The notes under the pieces: model-generated
The model's input: only the letters and a program-made list of their open reading frames with translations
What the model was told of the DNA's origin: nothing
The model's database searches: none
Shown: one piece after another, positions 1 to 9,680 of the stretch
Numbering within the stretch: the first letter of the stretch is position 1
Layout of the letters: each line of letters starts with the position of its first letter
Origin: Polychytrium aggregatum
Lineage: Eukaryota; Chytridiomycota; Chytridiomycetes; Polychytriales
Length of the DNA: 64,000 nucleotides
Reading direction: 5' to 3'
NCBI RefSeq assembly: GCF_025602895.1
Contig: NW_026516227.1
Span: 496,001-560,000, forward strand
Translations under genes and position numbers: made by a program

Positions 1-978
1 GAGGGCGATTCCGTCCTCGGCAAGCTTGCAGACCCAGTTGCTGTCAAAGAGATCAACGCCCTCGCGGATGCCGACCAGGAGTTGCTCGAGCGACGAGACG
101 CCGTAGCAGATCCGGGGCTTGGTCTCGGTCAGATGGCCGATCGTCTGGCGCAGACTCTGCTGGAAGGTCGGGAGGTCCGTGCGAGCCAAGAACGGCAGCA
201 CGTAGCCCGAAAGGTCGTTGTCAAAGAGCTGGATCGTCTTGGATGCTGCGCGGGCTCGTTCGTCCATGTCGCTGCCGCCATCGACGACGCCAAAGATGCA
301 CAGGCTCGCTGCGGCCAGGCTCTTGGCCTTTTCCTTGATCACCATGTCGAGATAGCCCAGGTTGCGGTCGACCTTGCTCTTGGTGCGCGTGCCCGGCTGC
401 TCGGCCTCAAAGTCAAAGAGACTCACGAGAATGTCAGGCTTGAGGACCGTTGCAGCCTGGATGTAGTCCTTGGGCGAGACCTTGTAGTTCACGCCGCCGA
501 TGCGGCCAAAGATGAACTTGTTCCGGATCGAGCCCACACGCTCGGAACAGGCCCCAATGTCGGCCAGGTCGGCAATGAGGATCGGGTTGATCGAGTTCTT
601 CTCGTCAAGGGCCATGTACGAGGCGAGTGAGTCGAAGCGGTTCGAGAAGCGGGACACCCGGGCCGGGTCGAAGCTGATCACTGGTGGCCGCGGGAAGCCC
701 GGCGAGAACATGGGCAGAAAGTCCTCCATGGCCACCGTCATGCCGATCGAGTCGGGCTGCGTGGGCTGGCCCGACTCGGAGGCGCCCACGGCCGAGGCAG
801 CCGAGCCTGCGATCTGGAGTGCAGGCAGATGGGTGTTGATCAAGTGCGGGACGGCTCCGAGGCGGTTGTAGTAGAGCAGCGCCGGTGTCGCAAGCGAAGC
901 ACCCGACGATGTCTGCAGGCGGCCGACCCGGACCGAGTGCTTTGATGTGGTGGTGGCGACAAACTCGATGTGCGACAT
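1..978 (-). CDS. QTRT2: Queuine tRNA-ribosyltransferase accessory subunit 2 (partial, 3' end outside window)
   Basis: The minus strand from ATG at 978 reads open for 326 codons to the window edge. The protein begins MSHIEFVATT and has TGT-family signatures: a KVDRNLGY segment, PFLARTDLPTFQQSL, and VGIREGVDLFDSNW, which matches the family's GVDLFES motif. In eukaryotes QTRT2 pairs with catalytic QTRT1, and the heterodimer exchanges guanine 34 for queuine in GUN anticodons at the mitochondrial outer membrane. The C-terminal zinc site (CxCxxC...H) would lie beyond the window. I call subunit 2 rather than QTRT1 from overall resemblance around the DLFDS motif; a QTRT1 assignment is less likely. 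No intron is seen in the visible part. It is divergent from MOD5, so two anticodon-loop modification genes share one upstream region. Confidence 0.85.
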   Translation of the reverse strand, partial: MSHIEFVATTTSKHSVRVGRLQTSSGASLATPALLYYNRLGAVPHLINTHLPALQIAGSAASAVGASESGQPTQPDSIGMTVAMEDFLPMFSPGFPRPPVISFDPARVSRFSNRFDSLASYMALDEKNSINPILIADLADIGACSERVGSIRNKFIFGRIGGVNYKVSPKDYIQAATVLKPDILVSLFDFEAEQPGTRTKSKVDRNLGYLDMVIKEKAKSLAAASLCIFGVVDGGSDMDERARAASKTIQLFDNDLSGYVLPFLARTDLPTFQQSLRQTIGHLTETKPRICYGVSSLEQLLVGIREGVDLFDSNWVCKLAEDGIAL

Positions 979-1242
979 GTGCAGCGGCTCGACGGGCGTG
1001 GAATCAGGACTGGTCTGGGATACGATCAGGGAGATGGCCCAGGTGCTGATCAGGGCGATGAGTCGAAGATCTGGAAGGCGATCCAGCGAGAGCCCGCCGA
1101 GAGCGTGCCGAGAGCATGCCGAGAGCGTGCCGAGAGCACGCCGAGAGCGTCGGAGCTTTTGCGTTTCGGCTCGGCCAGATCGCGGCTCTGATGCTCTCTC
1201 TTCGTCTGCCTCCTCGCTCGGCCCGACATCCAAGCTCGCTGC
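979..1242. promoter_or_regulatory. Shared divergent upstream region QTRT2 / MOD5
   Basis: This is a 264-bp gap between the QTRT2 start codon (978) and the first possible MOD5 start (1243). It contains an 11-bp tandem array (1091-1150) and no obvious TATA box. Any promoter here must serve both genes. Confidence 0.5.
1091..1150. repeat. 11-bp tandem array, about 5.5 units
   Basis: The unit is agcgtgccgag with single-base variants (agcccgccgag, agcatgccgag, agcacgccgag). Units start at 1091, 1102, 1113, 1124 and 1135, and a partial unit follows. Confidence 0.9.
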
Positions 1243-4094
1243 ATGCGCCTGAACCTGCTGGCCGCTCGGGCATCTCGAACCTGCATCGCAACTGCACCCA
1301 GACGCCTTGGTCCAACACAGACGCTCGCCCTCCATCGACCTGCGTCCTCGGCCGGCCCTCGTCCGATCCGCTTGTTCCCGATCTGCTCGACCCACATGTC
1401 TCAAAAGCCGCCGATCGTCGTCATCGTTGGAACAACAGGCGTCGGCAAGACGTTGCTGTCCCTCCAACTGGCCGAGCGGCTCAACGGCGAGGTCATCAGT
1501 GCCGACTCGATGCAGGTTTACAAGGGCCTGGACGTCATCACCAACAAGGCCACCCAGTCGGAGCGGTCGCAGGTGCCCCACCACATCATCGATTTCTTGG
1601 ACCCTCTCGAGGAGTATTCTGTCGGCGATTTCGAGAGGGACGCCCTCGAAGCTGTAAGTGCAGCACCACAAGCTTACCCAGCGATTCGCTTGAGCTGCTC
1701 TTGTCGTTGCCATGACCCCGTCGGTTCTCACTGGCGCAAATCCGTCACCGCTATCGGCCCCAGATCGAAGCAATCCATGCCCGCGACAAGGTGCCTATTA
1801 TTGTCGGTGGAACCAACTATTACATTCAGTCGCTGCTCTGGAATCGCTCACTGGTTGGCTCAGACTCGTCGCTGACCTCCGAGGGCATCACCACTGAGAT
1901 TGGCAAACTAGTCCCGCATGCCTCGATCGACAAAGCGCTCTTGAAGCAGGTGGCAGCTGCGATTGCGGCTCTGGAGCCCAAGGGAAAGCGACTCGTATAC
2001 CCCGACGATGAAGAGCTTCCAAAGGATGTTGATGGATACAAAGTGTTGCAGACCGTCGACCCCTGTGAGTGGCAAAAGGAATGGCCGCAGCGCTGGCATC
2101 GACAGCGTCCCAAGATGCAAGGGTGTCTGTTTCGGAACAATAGCGCTTACAGCCAACCGTTTCTGGTATATCTGCTGTGGGGCAAATCGAACGACGTCGG
2201 CATCGGTGCTGGAAGTGATGGCCCAGCGATGGCACCAAAACGATACCCGCAAGATCCTGCGGAGCCTCGAGGTACACACCGCACTCTGTTCGGGAGATGG
2301 ACTGCTGCTGAGTGCATGTGTCGATGTCAAGTACGGCTCACCAGCGGACACTGCCAGGTTTACTATACCACAGGCAAACGACACAGTGACATCATCATTG
2401 CACAGAACAGCGACGACAGCGGACGCAGTCTGCGGTAAGCGATTTGGACCGACAGGCCTTTCAGGCATTGTGGATGTGCACTGAAGATCCCCAAATGAGC
2501 GACTGCCCCCCCCCACCGGATCTTGTCGGCGTGTGTCTGCAGGCTGTATATGAATTCCGCCACAATTGGGTCGATATCCGAGCCAACAACGCATGATCAC
2601 CGACCCGCTCATTGTTCCGCCGGTCTAATCTTGTTCGTGTAGATTTCGCGCGTGCGTATTCTGGATCTACGGCGAGCATGAGCAGCTGGCGCCTCGGCTG
2701 GATGATCGTGTCGACGAGATGATCAAGGTTCGATCGACTTGGCTGAGTACACGCATCGCCCGGGCTGGACGAGCACATGATGGCAGCGGTGCTGACAGAG
2801 ATCGATTCCACACCCTGGCTCGCACCGAGCGCCTCTAACCATGCACACCAAACATTGTGTCGGGGACGGACTCGCTCCTATCCAGCTAGGACTGTTTGAC
2901 GAGCTGAACACGCTGTTCGGGCTTGCCCAGCAGAAGTTGGGCGGCAAAGTCGACTATTCGCGCGGGATATTCCAGGCAATAGGTATGCACCATGCGCCGT
3001 TGTGCAAGATCGTGAATTCAGTGCATGGTTGAGCTCCGTTGCTGCATGGGCCATGAGGATGGGGCGGCCCAGTTCTGGCATCTGACTGTGTCATAATCTG
3101 GGATCCAGGATATAAGGAATTCGATCCCTATCTCACAGCACTACACTGCGACCCACCGGAGGAGCCGCACGAGCTCGAACGACTCAAGACCAAAGGGATC
3201 GTGGAAATGAAACAAGCCACTCGACGCTATGCTCGCAAGCAAATCACCTGGATCAAGAACAAACTTGCGCCTGTGTGCTTGAAGGAAATGGCGTTCCGGG
3301 ATTCAACCGAGGCGTCTGGACAGGCCGCGGAAGCCACAGACATGGCATTCTATATCCTCGACGGCAGCGGTGCGTATTTCGCCATCCCAGAGCTCCGTTA
3401 GTCCAGAGCAGCACACAGCCTCTCCCAATACTGGGGCACCTCGATCGAAATGCTGCCACTCTTGCTGATTGGTCCTTTGCTTTCCCGCGCCACCGCATCG
3501 CTCAAATCGACTCTCCACATGGATTTCTTGGGAACGCAGATTTGAAGGAGTGGCCAAGGAGCGTCGGCGATAAGGGCCTGTCGCTTTGCGATGGTGCGTA
3601 TGATGACGCTTGTTTGGGATGGGGACTCGATCGCCTCAACGCCAGGGATGCGCACTGATTGGCCCTGAATTCCGGCCACTCCTCGGGCCCCGATCTGGAA
3701 ATACTTTTCTGACAATCAAACTTCTCTCTCAGACTTTATCAACAAGAACGTCGCGCACGATCCGGCCAAACAGAGCCCGACAGCGCTGGCCGTGATCGCA
3801 ACGCTGCCGCAGCAGACGGCGGAACTCTCGGGCTGGACAAAGCGGAGCTGCCCGCTCTGTCTCGACAGCAACAACGAGCCCAGGGTGTTCAACGGACCGA
3901 AGGAGTGGGATGTGCACATCCACAGCCGCAACCACAAGCGCAACGTCGGGCTTGCGAGAGAGCGTGGGGACGACGACGATGTGCAGGCCGTGATGGGACA
4001 GCCGATGCGGAAACGTGGCGGATCGCCTGTGGAGGACGCAAGTGCTGCGTCGACGGCGCCGAAACGAGGTCGATCCGACGCCGATGCCCAATAG
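1243..4094 (+). CDS. MOD5: tRNA dimethylallyltransferase (A37 isopentenylation), probably dual-targeted
   Basis: The enzyme transfers dimethylallyl from DMAPP to A37 of tRNAs reading UNN codons. Eight exons fit in phase: 1243(or 1396)-1653, 1764-2065, 2217-2271, 2358-2434, 2643-2727, 2886-2982, 3109-3369, 3733-4094. Family marks in order: P-loop GTTGVGKT, the DSMQVYKGLDVITNK segment, GGTNYYIQSLLW, MAQRWHQNDTRKILRSLE, YYTTGKRHSD, and a C-terminal matrin-type C2H2 finger (CPLC...H...H) found in eukaryotic MOD5/TRIT1 but not in bacterial MiaA. Two in-frame ATGs exist. The one at 1396 starts MSQKPPIVVIVG. The one at 1243 adds 51 residues rich in Arg, Ala and Ser with no acidic residue, typical of a mitochondrial presequence. 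Both ATGs sit in weak contexts (T and C at -3). Yeast MOD5 makes mitochondrial and nucleocytosolic isoforms by the same device; applying it here is inference. Confidence 0.92.
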
Positions 4095-4412
4095 ACGCCC
4101 CAAATGATCCCGGCGACCAGCTGGCTCTCCTATCGCTGCCGTGTCCGGCTTGACCACCGCTCGCCTGGGATCTTGCCATCACCACTCACGATGTTCCCAC
4201 GGCGCGGTGGCGCAGATCATGGCAGCGACGGCCTGTGATTGGCTGGCCGGCCCGGCGCCAAGCCCTGGGCCACCAGCCGTGGGGGAAATCCAACGACGAT
4301 ATCAACGATCTCGCCGTCCCGACCGTCGCAACGGAGCCTGCGTTCGCCCCTGACTCTCGATCTGACGGATCTTGTCTTCTTCTCGATCTGCCGAATCCCA
4401 TCTGCCGCCGCC

Positions 4413-5600
4413 ATGTCCAGCAGTGTCCAAGTCGCCATCGCAGCCGAGCCCGAGTTCACCACCGATCCCTGTCTGACTTGCGATCTGCCATGCCGGCTCC
4501 ATCCCCAGCTGCCCGAATCGCTCGCCAAAACCATCTCGGATGAGCCTATGGATGGCTCGGTCAAGCCCTACAAGCGCCACATTCTTATTCGGACGGGCAA
4601 GGGCACCCAGTGGGAGGAGCGGCTCGAGGAGGTGCCTGATCATTTGGCCACCCTCATCCAAGACGCCATCAACGCTCACCGCGACTCGATCGGATACCGC
4701 ACCATCGTCACGGCCGTCGAGGAATCGGACGACTGGCATCCGGAAGGCACCGAAGGCACCGACATGATCGTCTTGCCGGACATGCTGCGTGTCTCCGACA
4801 TCACCACTGGAAACGTTCACGCCATCACAACCGAGCTCTTCAAGCCCACGCCGGCCGAGGAAGGCAGCGAGAATGCTGCCGTGCAGCATCTGCAGGCCAA
4901 GACGAAGCCCTTGACCCACAAGGCCGTCGTTCTGGTGTGTGTGCACAAGAAGCGAGACAAGCGCTGTGGTGTTGCTGGTCCCATGCTCATCCAAGAATTC
5001 CAGCGAGTCCTGGCCTCCGAGGGTCTCACCGACGATGTCCTGGTTCTCGGCGCCAGCCACTTTGGAGGTAAGGACGATACGCCGTTTCCTCGATGCTCTG
5101 GCCCAAGCCTCCAAGTCTGCAATCTCCACAGCGAGAACGTTGAGTCGCGGAGGTAGCAGCGTTGTCATCGCCATCGCTGTCTCAGGAGAAATCGAAGCGG
5201 TAGTCGAAGCCTTTGGCGCAACATCAACCACAGCCTCCACCGTGAACGCCGCTTGGATCTGAGCAACCAAACTGTTGCTGCGAGGACAGCCCGTTACTTT
5301 GATCGGCTCTGAATCGATCAAATGACATCGTGCTGACGCCCAAAACTCACATCTATACTTGCAGGACACAAGTTTGCCGGCAACATCATCATCTACCAGA
5401 ACGGAACCGGCATCTGGTATGGCCGCGTGAACACCTGCCATGTGCAGAACATTGTCGACAAGACCATCAAGGAGGGCAAGGTCTTCAAGGAGCTGTGGAG
5501 GGGACAGATCAACGGCACCGATGCTCGGAAGCAACAGGGCTGGCTTGGATATGGCGTCGGCGTCCTCAAGAACACAATCGGCGGCATCTTCAAGTCCTGA
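4413..5600 (+). CDS. Apd1/AIM32-type sucraseferredoxin-like protein
   Basis: Two exons, 4413-5067 and 5365-5600. The start ATG has a strong context (gccgccATG), and no in-frame ATG lies further upstream. The protein has the thioredoxin-like C-terminal domain of the sucrase/ferredoxin-like family. Visible ligand motifs are CVHKKRDKRCG and HFGGHKFAGN. In yeast Apd1 a [2Fe-2S] cluster is held by two Cys and two His in equivalent positions, and that chemistry is assumed here. The single intron falls between the two His of HxxxH. An N-terminal CLTCDLPC segment gives extra cysteines. The family is linked in yeast to oxidative and metal stress (Apd1, cytosol) or mitochondria (AIM32); I cannot tell which paralogue this is. 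Confidence 0.85.
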
Positions 5601-5820
5601 ATGGCATTGCTGGCACCCAGACAAATAGCATCGCTGGCACCGGGCAAGCTGTCAGCTTGCCGTCCAATAAATTGCGTCTGTGAGATCCGGTGCCGTCGTC
5701 CAGCAATGGGTGCATCGACTGAAGTGCGCGAGCGCCCCCGTTTCCTCGGCTGCATTGATCTCCTCTGCGCCAGAAAGGCCCGCTCGTCTCCACCCCTGCC
5801 GTCGATCTTTCGCCTCCAGT

Positions 5821-6684
5821 ATGGATCCATTGGCTCTGCCCCTCGTCGATTGCCATGCGCACCTCTACCCGCCCAACTTCGAGAGTGACGAAATCGATGC
5901 GATCGTGCTGCAGGCCGAGCGCGACCAAGTCTCGGCCATCGTTGTTGTCCCAGAGTTCCCGGACGACATCCAGACCGTGCAGATGCTGGCCAAGAAGAAC
6001 GCCGTGATCCACGCTGCAGTCGGACTCCATCCTGTCCAGAAGGGCCCGCTGCCGACGCTCACCGAAACCCCAATCGCACCGCATCAGCCGCGATCCATCC
6101 AGCTGTCCGAGTTTGCGTTTCTGGAGGCCCTCGACTTTTCGGCGCTATCGAGGGTCGTCTGCATCGGCGAGTGTGGCCTGGACTACTCGCCCCACATCTT
6201 GAACACCCTCCTTCCGATCGCATCGGTCGAGCAGCAGAAAGAGGTCCAGGCGGCAGTCTTCCAGAAGCACATTGATTTGGCAAAGTCGCAGTCGCTGCCC
6301 CTCAACATCCACTCGCGGTCTGCGGGTCACTATGCTGTCGACATGGTCATCCAGAACAACGTCGCTGCGTCGTCGCTGCTGCATGCCTTTGACGGCAAGC
6401 CGTCGCATGCGCTGCAAGCATGCTCGCACGGCGCCTTCTTTTCGGTCGCTCCCATCGTCGTTCGCTCGCCGCATCTGCAGAAGCTGGTCAAGGAGCTGCC
6501 GCTGACCAACCTGGTGCTCGAGACGGATGCACCGGCCCTCGGCCCAGAGAAGGGCGTCCCCAACCATCCGTCCAATCTGGCTCTGGCCGCCTGTGAGATT
6601 GCCAAAATCAAGGGTATCCCTGTCGCCCAGGTCGCCCAGATCACCACCGAGAACGCCCACAGGCTGTTCCGGATGGAGAAATAG
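5821..6684 (+). CDS. TatD-family metal-dependent nuclease (TATDN3-like)
   Basis: A single exon of 287 codons, starting MDPLALPLVDCHAHLYPP. The metal-binding set of the amidohydrolase-fold TatD family is complete: HxH in DCHAHLY, Glu in CIGECGLDYS, His in NIHSRSAG, His in LLHAFDG, and Asp in VLETDAPALGP. TatD proteins are Mg-dependent DNases or 3' exonucleases. The length and the short form of the core point to the TATDN3 branch rather than TATDN1. It lies 220 bp after the Apd1-like gene on the same strand and converges on the carboxypeptidase gene, with only 102 bp between stop codons. Confidence 0.9.
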   Translation: MDPLALPLVDCHAHLYPPNFESDEIDAIVLQAERDQVSAIVVVPEFPDDIQTVQMLAKKNAVIHAAVGLHPVQKGPLPTLTETPIAPHQPRSIQLSEFAFLEALDFSALSRVVCIGECGLDYSPHILNTLLPIASVEQQKEVQAAVFQKHIDLAKSQSLPLNIHSRSAGHYAVDMVIQNNVAASSLLHAFDGKPSHALQACSHGAFFSVAPIVVRSPHLQKLVKELPLTNLVLETDAPALGPEKGVPNHPSNLALAACEIAKIKGIPVAQVAQITTENAHRLFRMEK

Positions 6685-6786
6685 ACGACATCGGCTCAGA
6701 GCAATATCTGTTGTGGAAACGCACAACCTTGCTATTGGACACTGAAGGAAGGCCGCTTGGTTCGTTACAGAGGGCAGCGACTCGAC

Positions 6787-9328
6787 TCATATAATGCGAC
6801 GGGAGAGGAGGGCAGCAGCGAGCAATGCCACCATGAAATGCGCCACCGTGCTCGAGAATGTTGTGCTCCTGGAATGGCTGGCTGCGGCGGGACTGGAGAC
6901 GACCGATGCGCTGGACGGATCGTTGAGATAGCTCCACATGGCAACGAAAGCCTGGGTCGTATCCTCGCCAACGGAACGAATGAACGACGGAGGTAGCAGG
7001 AAACCTGAGGGCATTCCAGGCCAGACCGCCAGTGAATGCAAATTGCCAGCGTGAGCACAGCCATGGGGCCCGATGATCGTCGAGGCGTCGTGCGGTTACA
7101 ACAAGACATGCTGTGTTTCGGTGCATGCACGACGTACCGTAGGTTCCTTGGTCGGGCAGCTCGACAGTCAGGGAGTACTAAAGTTCGATTGCGATGGTTA
7201 GCTCACCAGAGATACACTTGACTGCAGGAGGGGGGAGTCTCGATCCACACATATCATATGGCGCGGTGAGCCATACCTTGATATTGCCGCTCACATAGCC
7301 ATAGTCCAACAGCGTGCCTGAGGCCTGGTAGATGGTGTTGCAGGTAGGTCCGTACTGATAGTACGTCTTGCTTCGGTTAGCGATGATGCTTGTGGCAATG
7401 ATGCTCGCATTTTGAAGAAGTGGACCTTCAGGGATTGTCCTGTTGCAGTAAGCTCCGTAGGGATACATCCAGAGCTGGCTACTGCAGATGCATAAGAAAA
7501 ATCGAGGCACAGATGTAGAGTCATGTCAGAACCAATGCCATCGAGCAAGATTGATGCGGCAGTCACTGGGATGCTGCACCACTCAATCGCTGCCGACAGG
7601 TCTCAAAGCGAGGCTGGTGTGGACGGTGCTAGCGTAACTTACTACGAGTGGAAATCCATCCTATGTGAAGATCGAGGAGAGCCATGTACAGAGTATCCAT
7701 TAGCAAGCGAACTTGGTGTGGGCAAAACGGTACAAGCGGAGCGCTCTTTGAACGCTCATATGACGGGAGACGATGCTGGGACGGCCCTCAACTCACAGGC
7801 CAAAAGGATTTGGCAGACCACTGATAAACGTCTTGAGCAACTGTGTCTCAGTGGCGGATGCGGCTGACGGACCCGAGTAGTCCTCGTCACAGGGACTGAT
7901 GCCATGACCAGGCTGATCCCAGGCAGTGTCAAAGTTGCGATTCAGATCGGTGCCGATGCAAGAGGAGCCGTTGTTTGGCTCAAGGTTTTTGCGCCACTGC
8001 AGGCCAACGGACGTTGTCGTTCGAATCAAGCCAGGATCATTAGTATTGGGCAAGACAGCCGACACTATCCCCGGTGGCACGCGAAGTTGATGTCGACTCC
8101 AAGCAGGAATCTCACTCGAATCAAATGGCCGCGGGTTGATGCAAGGGCACGGAATAATCGAGCATCGTACCATTCTATCAACCGTTCGTGTGTAGTTCTG
8201 GGGAGTGCCCGGGGAATATTAGCAGTCAGCTACAAGTCGCCAATACCAGTTGACGATGCTAACGGCTTTGGCTCAGGGCACTGGGGCTTGTCGGCCAAGG
8301 AGCAAGTCGGGACGTTCTCTTTCGAATCACACGGTCCGATGGCATAGTCGTACTTACATATCCTGTCCATGAAACAGAGCCGGTGTGAGCAATGACAACA
8401 GGGACGATGTGGTGGATGAGCACGCAGGCAGTCATGAAACAAAAGCTCCGGTCATGAAACAAAAGCTCCAGGCGATGCGCTCTCACCATCGACATTGAGG
8501 GTTGGGATCACAAAGAACTTGAACTGAGAACGAAGCGTCGCTGCAAGGCCATCGTCCAGCACCAGAGAGCTGGTGATGTAGGCGGTCGTGGACTGGGGAA
8601 CATTGTGATTGATGTTGTTAGCCCATGAAAGGGACCTGGAAGGGACGAAGCCAGCCCCACTCCTCCCAGACCAAAGTTGGGGACAACCACAGAGTCGAAC
8701 AGGGAGTCCCACATCGTGTACTATTCGCTTGGGTGCTGAGGCATGCCGGCAATCGTACGTGCGATATCCACTCCCGGGCATGGATGCCTCCTTGATAGAA
8801 GATGCTGCGCGAGCCCGAGCCGAAGGAGAATGCATAGATGGGTGTTCCCAGATACGAGAGGCCGATGCTTGTCTTCTGGAGGTTGGGAAGCGATTCATAG
8901 TAGGCAATGATGTCGGAGTAGCTCTGATAGTTGTCAAAGAACGACGAGTTGCGCCAAGTGCTGGCTGTTGGGACCGATGCATTCGTGGCTGCCGCAAAGA
9001 TCCGAGGAACCGGCGCCAAATTGTCCTCCTGCAGGACGGCTTGGACATTGGGGATGTAGACGGTATTGTCGATCTGCGACAGAATCGACAAGGGCTCTGC
9101 CCGAACCGGCAGCTGCACATCGACGGCTCCAATGCCGATGGAGTGGCTCCACAGCGCCGTGTGCAGGTCGTTGTGCCGACTCTGGAGGAACGAGCGAAGA
9201 AGGGTGGCGTCGCTCTCGTTCTGGATGTTGAAGCGGACGACCGAGTCCAGGGAATAGTCCGGCACGGCGTCGGCACGGGGCAGCAGGCAAGCAGAGACTG
9301 CGAGCAGCGCAAGGGCGGCCGGCAGCAT
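6787..9328 (-). CDS. Secreted M14A zinc carboxypeptidase, nine exons including three microexons
   Basis: Exons on the minus strand: 9328-8759, 8592-8487, 8362-8358 (5 nt), 8197-8171 (27 nt), 7996-7797, 7660-7643 (18 nt), 7481-7277, 7177-7138, 7004-6787. They sum to 1389 nt, giving 462 residues with every phase matching. The N-terminus MLPAALALLAVSACLL is a signal peptide, and a propeptide follows. Active-site elements: GGIHAREW (first His and Glu zinc ligands), NVDGYNYTRTVDRMWRKN, GTDLNRNF, MDFHSYSQLW (third zinc His, in the 18-nt exon), and SLTVELPDQGTYGFLLPP with the catalytic Glu. The C-terminus is Ser/Ala-rich and then hydrophobic (FMVALLAAALL) before SRRII, so it may be membrane- or GPI-anchored. 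Expected role: extracellular removal of C-terminal residues from peptides during absorptive nutrition. Confidence 0.9.
7643..7660 (-). other. 18-nt microexon carrying the third zinc-ligand His
   Basis: It encodes MDFHS plus two bases of the following Tyr codon. The flanks are acatag and gtaagt. Joining to the next exon gives DFHSYSQLW, the family's zinc-ligand motif. Confidence 0.85.
8171..8197 (-). other. 27-nt microexon of the carboxypeptidase gene
   Basis: It encodes NYTRTVDRM, which fits the conserved stretch before WRKN in M14A enzymes (typically YxWTTDRM). It is flanked by ccccag and gtacga and begins and ends in phase 0. Confidence 0.8.
8358..8362 (-). other. 5-nt microexon of the carboxypeptidase gene
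   Basis: The exon is GATAT, with acag before it and gtaagt after it on the minus strand. Joined to GATG of the previous exon it gives Asp-Gly-Tyr, the conserved DGY of the NVDGY motif. Without it the DGY motif and the reading phase are lost. Confidence 0.75.
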
Positions 9329-9680
9329 GGTAGTGATGGCAGCGCTCGCAGCGATGGCGGCGTTGGCACGATAGGAGGGCAGATGGTTGGTGAAGACGAA
9401 CAGCCTCAAGCAGGACGGCAATGCCGACTGGAAACCCAGCAGACAGACAAACCGGGAAGGACGCGACGCGGTGGGGCCGCACAGCCACGCGGCCGTGTGT
9501 CACATCGCGATCCAAACAGTGTGGCGGTGCGGGCAGGATCCCGAAAGCCAAGCGAAAGCCAGGCGAAAGGCAGGCGAAAGCCAGGTGAAAGCCGATTTGG
9601 CATCGACAGCGCACAAGTATGGAAAACACTCCTATTGATATGCCGCCGGCGCCAGTGCAGTTTCCGCGTGCAGGGCTGCT
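9329..9680. other. Intergenic region between carboxypeptidase start and WD40 gene end
   Basis: 352 bp containing the carboxypeptidase promoter side and the WD40 3' flank. The only structure seen is an 11-bp tandem array at 9542-9596. Confidence 0.6.
9542..9596. repeat. 11-bp tandem array, 5 units
   Basis: The unit is cgaaagccagg with variants cgaaagccaag, cgaaaggcagg and tgaaagccgat. Units start at 9542, 9553, 9564, 9575 and 9586. Confidence 0.9.

Noticed and set aside
4239-4412. In-frame N-terminal extension of the Apd1-like protein (58 residues)
   Set aside because: The extension would begin at TTG, not ATG. The ATG at 4413 has a near-ideal context, so no second isoform is proposed.
4302-5624. 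440-codon open frame on the minus strand opposite the Apd1-like gene
   Set aside because: It is antisense to a well-supported two-exon gene and runs across its intron. GC-rich codon bias of the real gene removes stops on the other strand.
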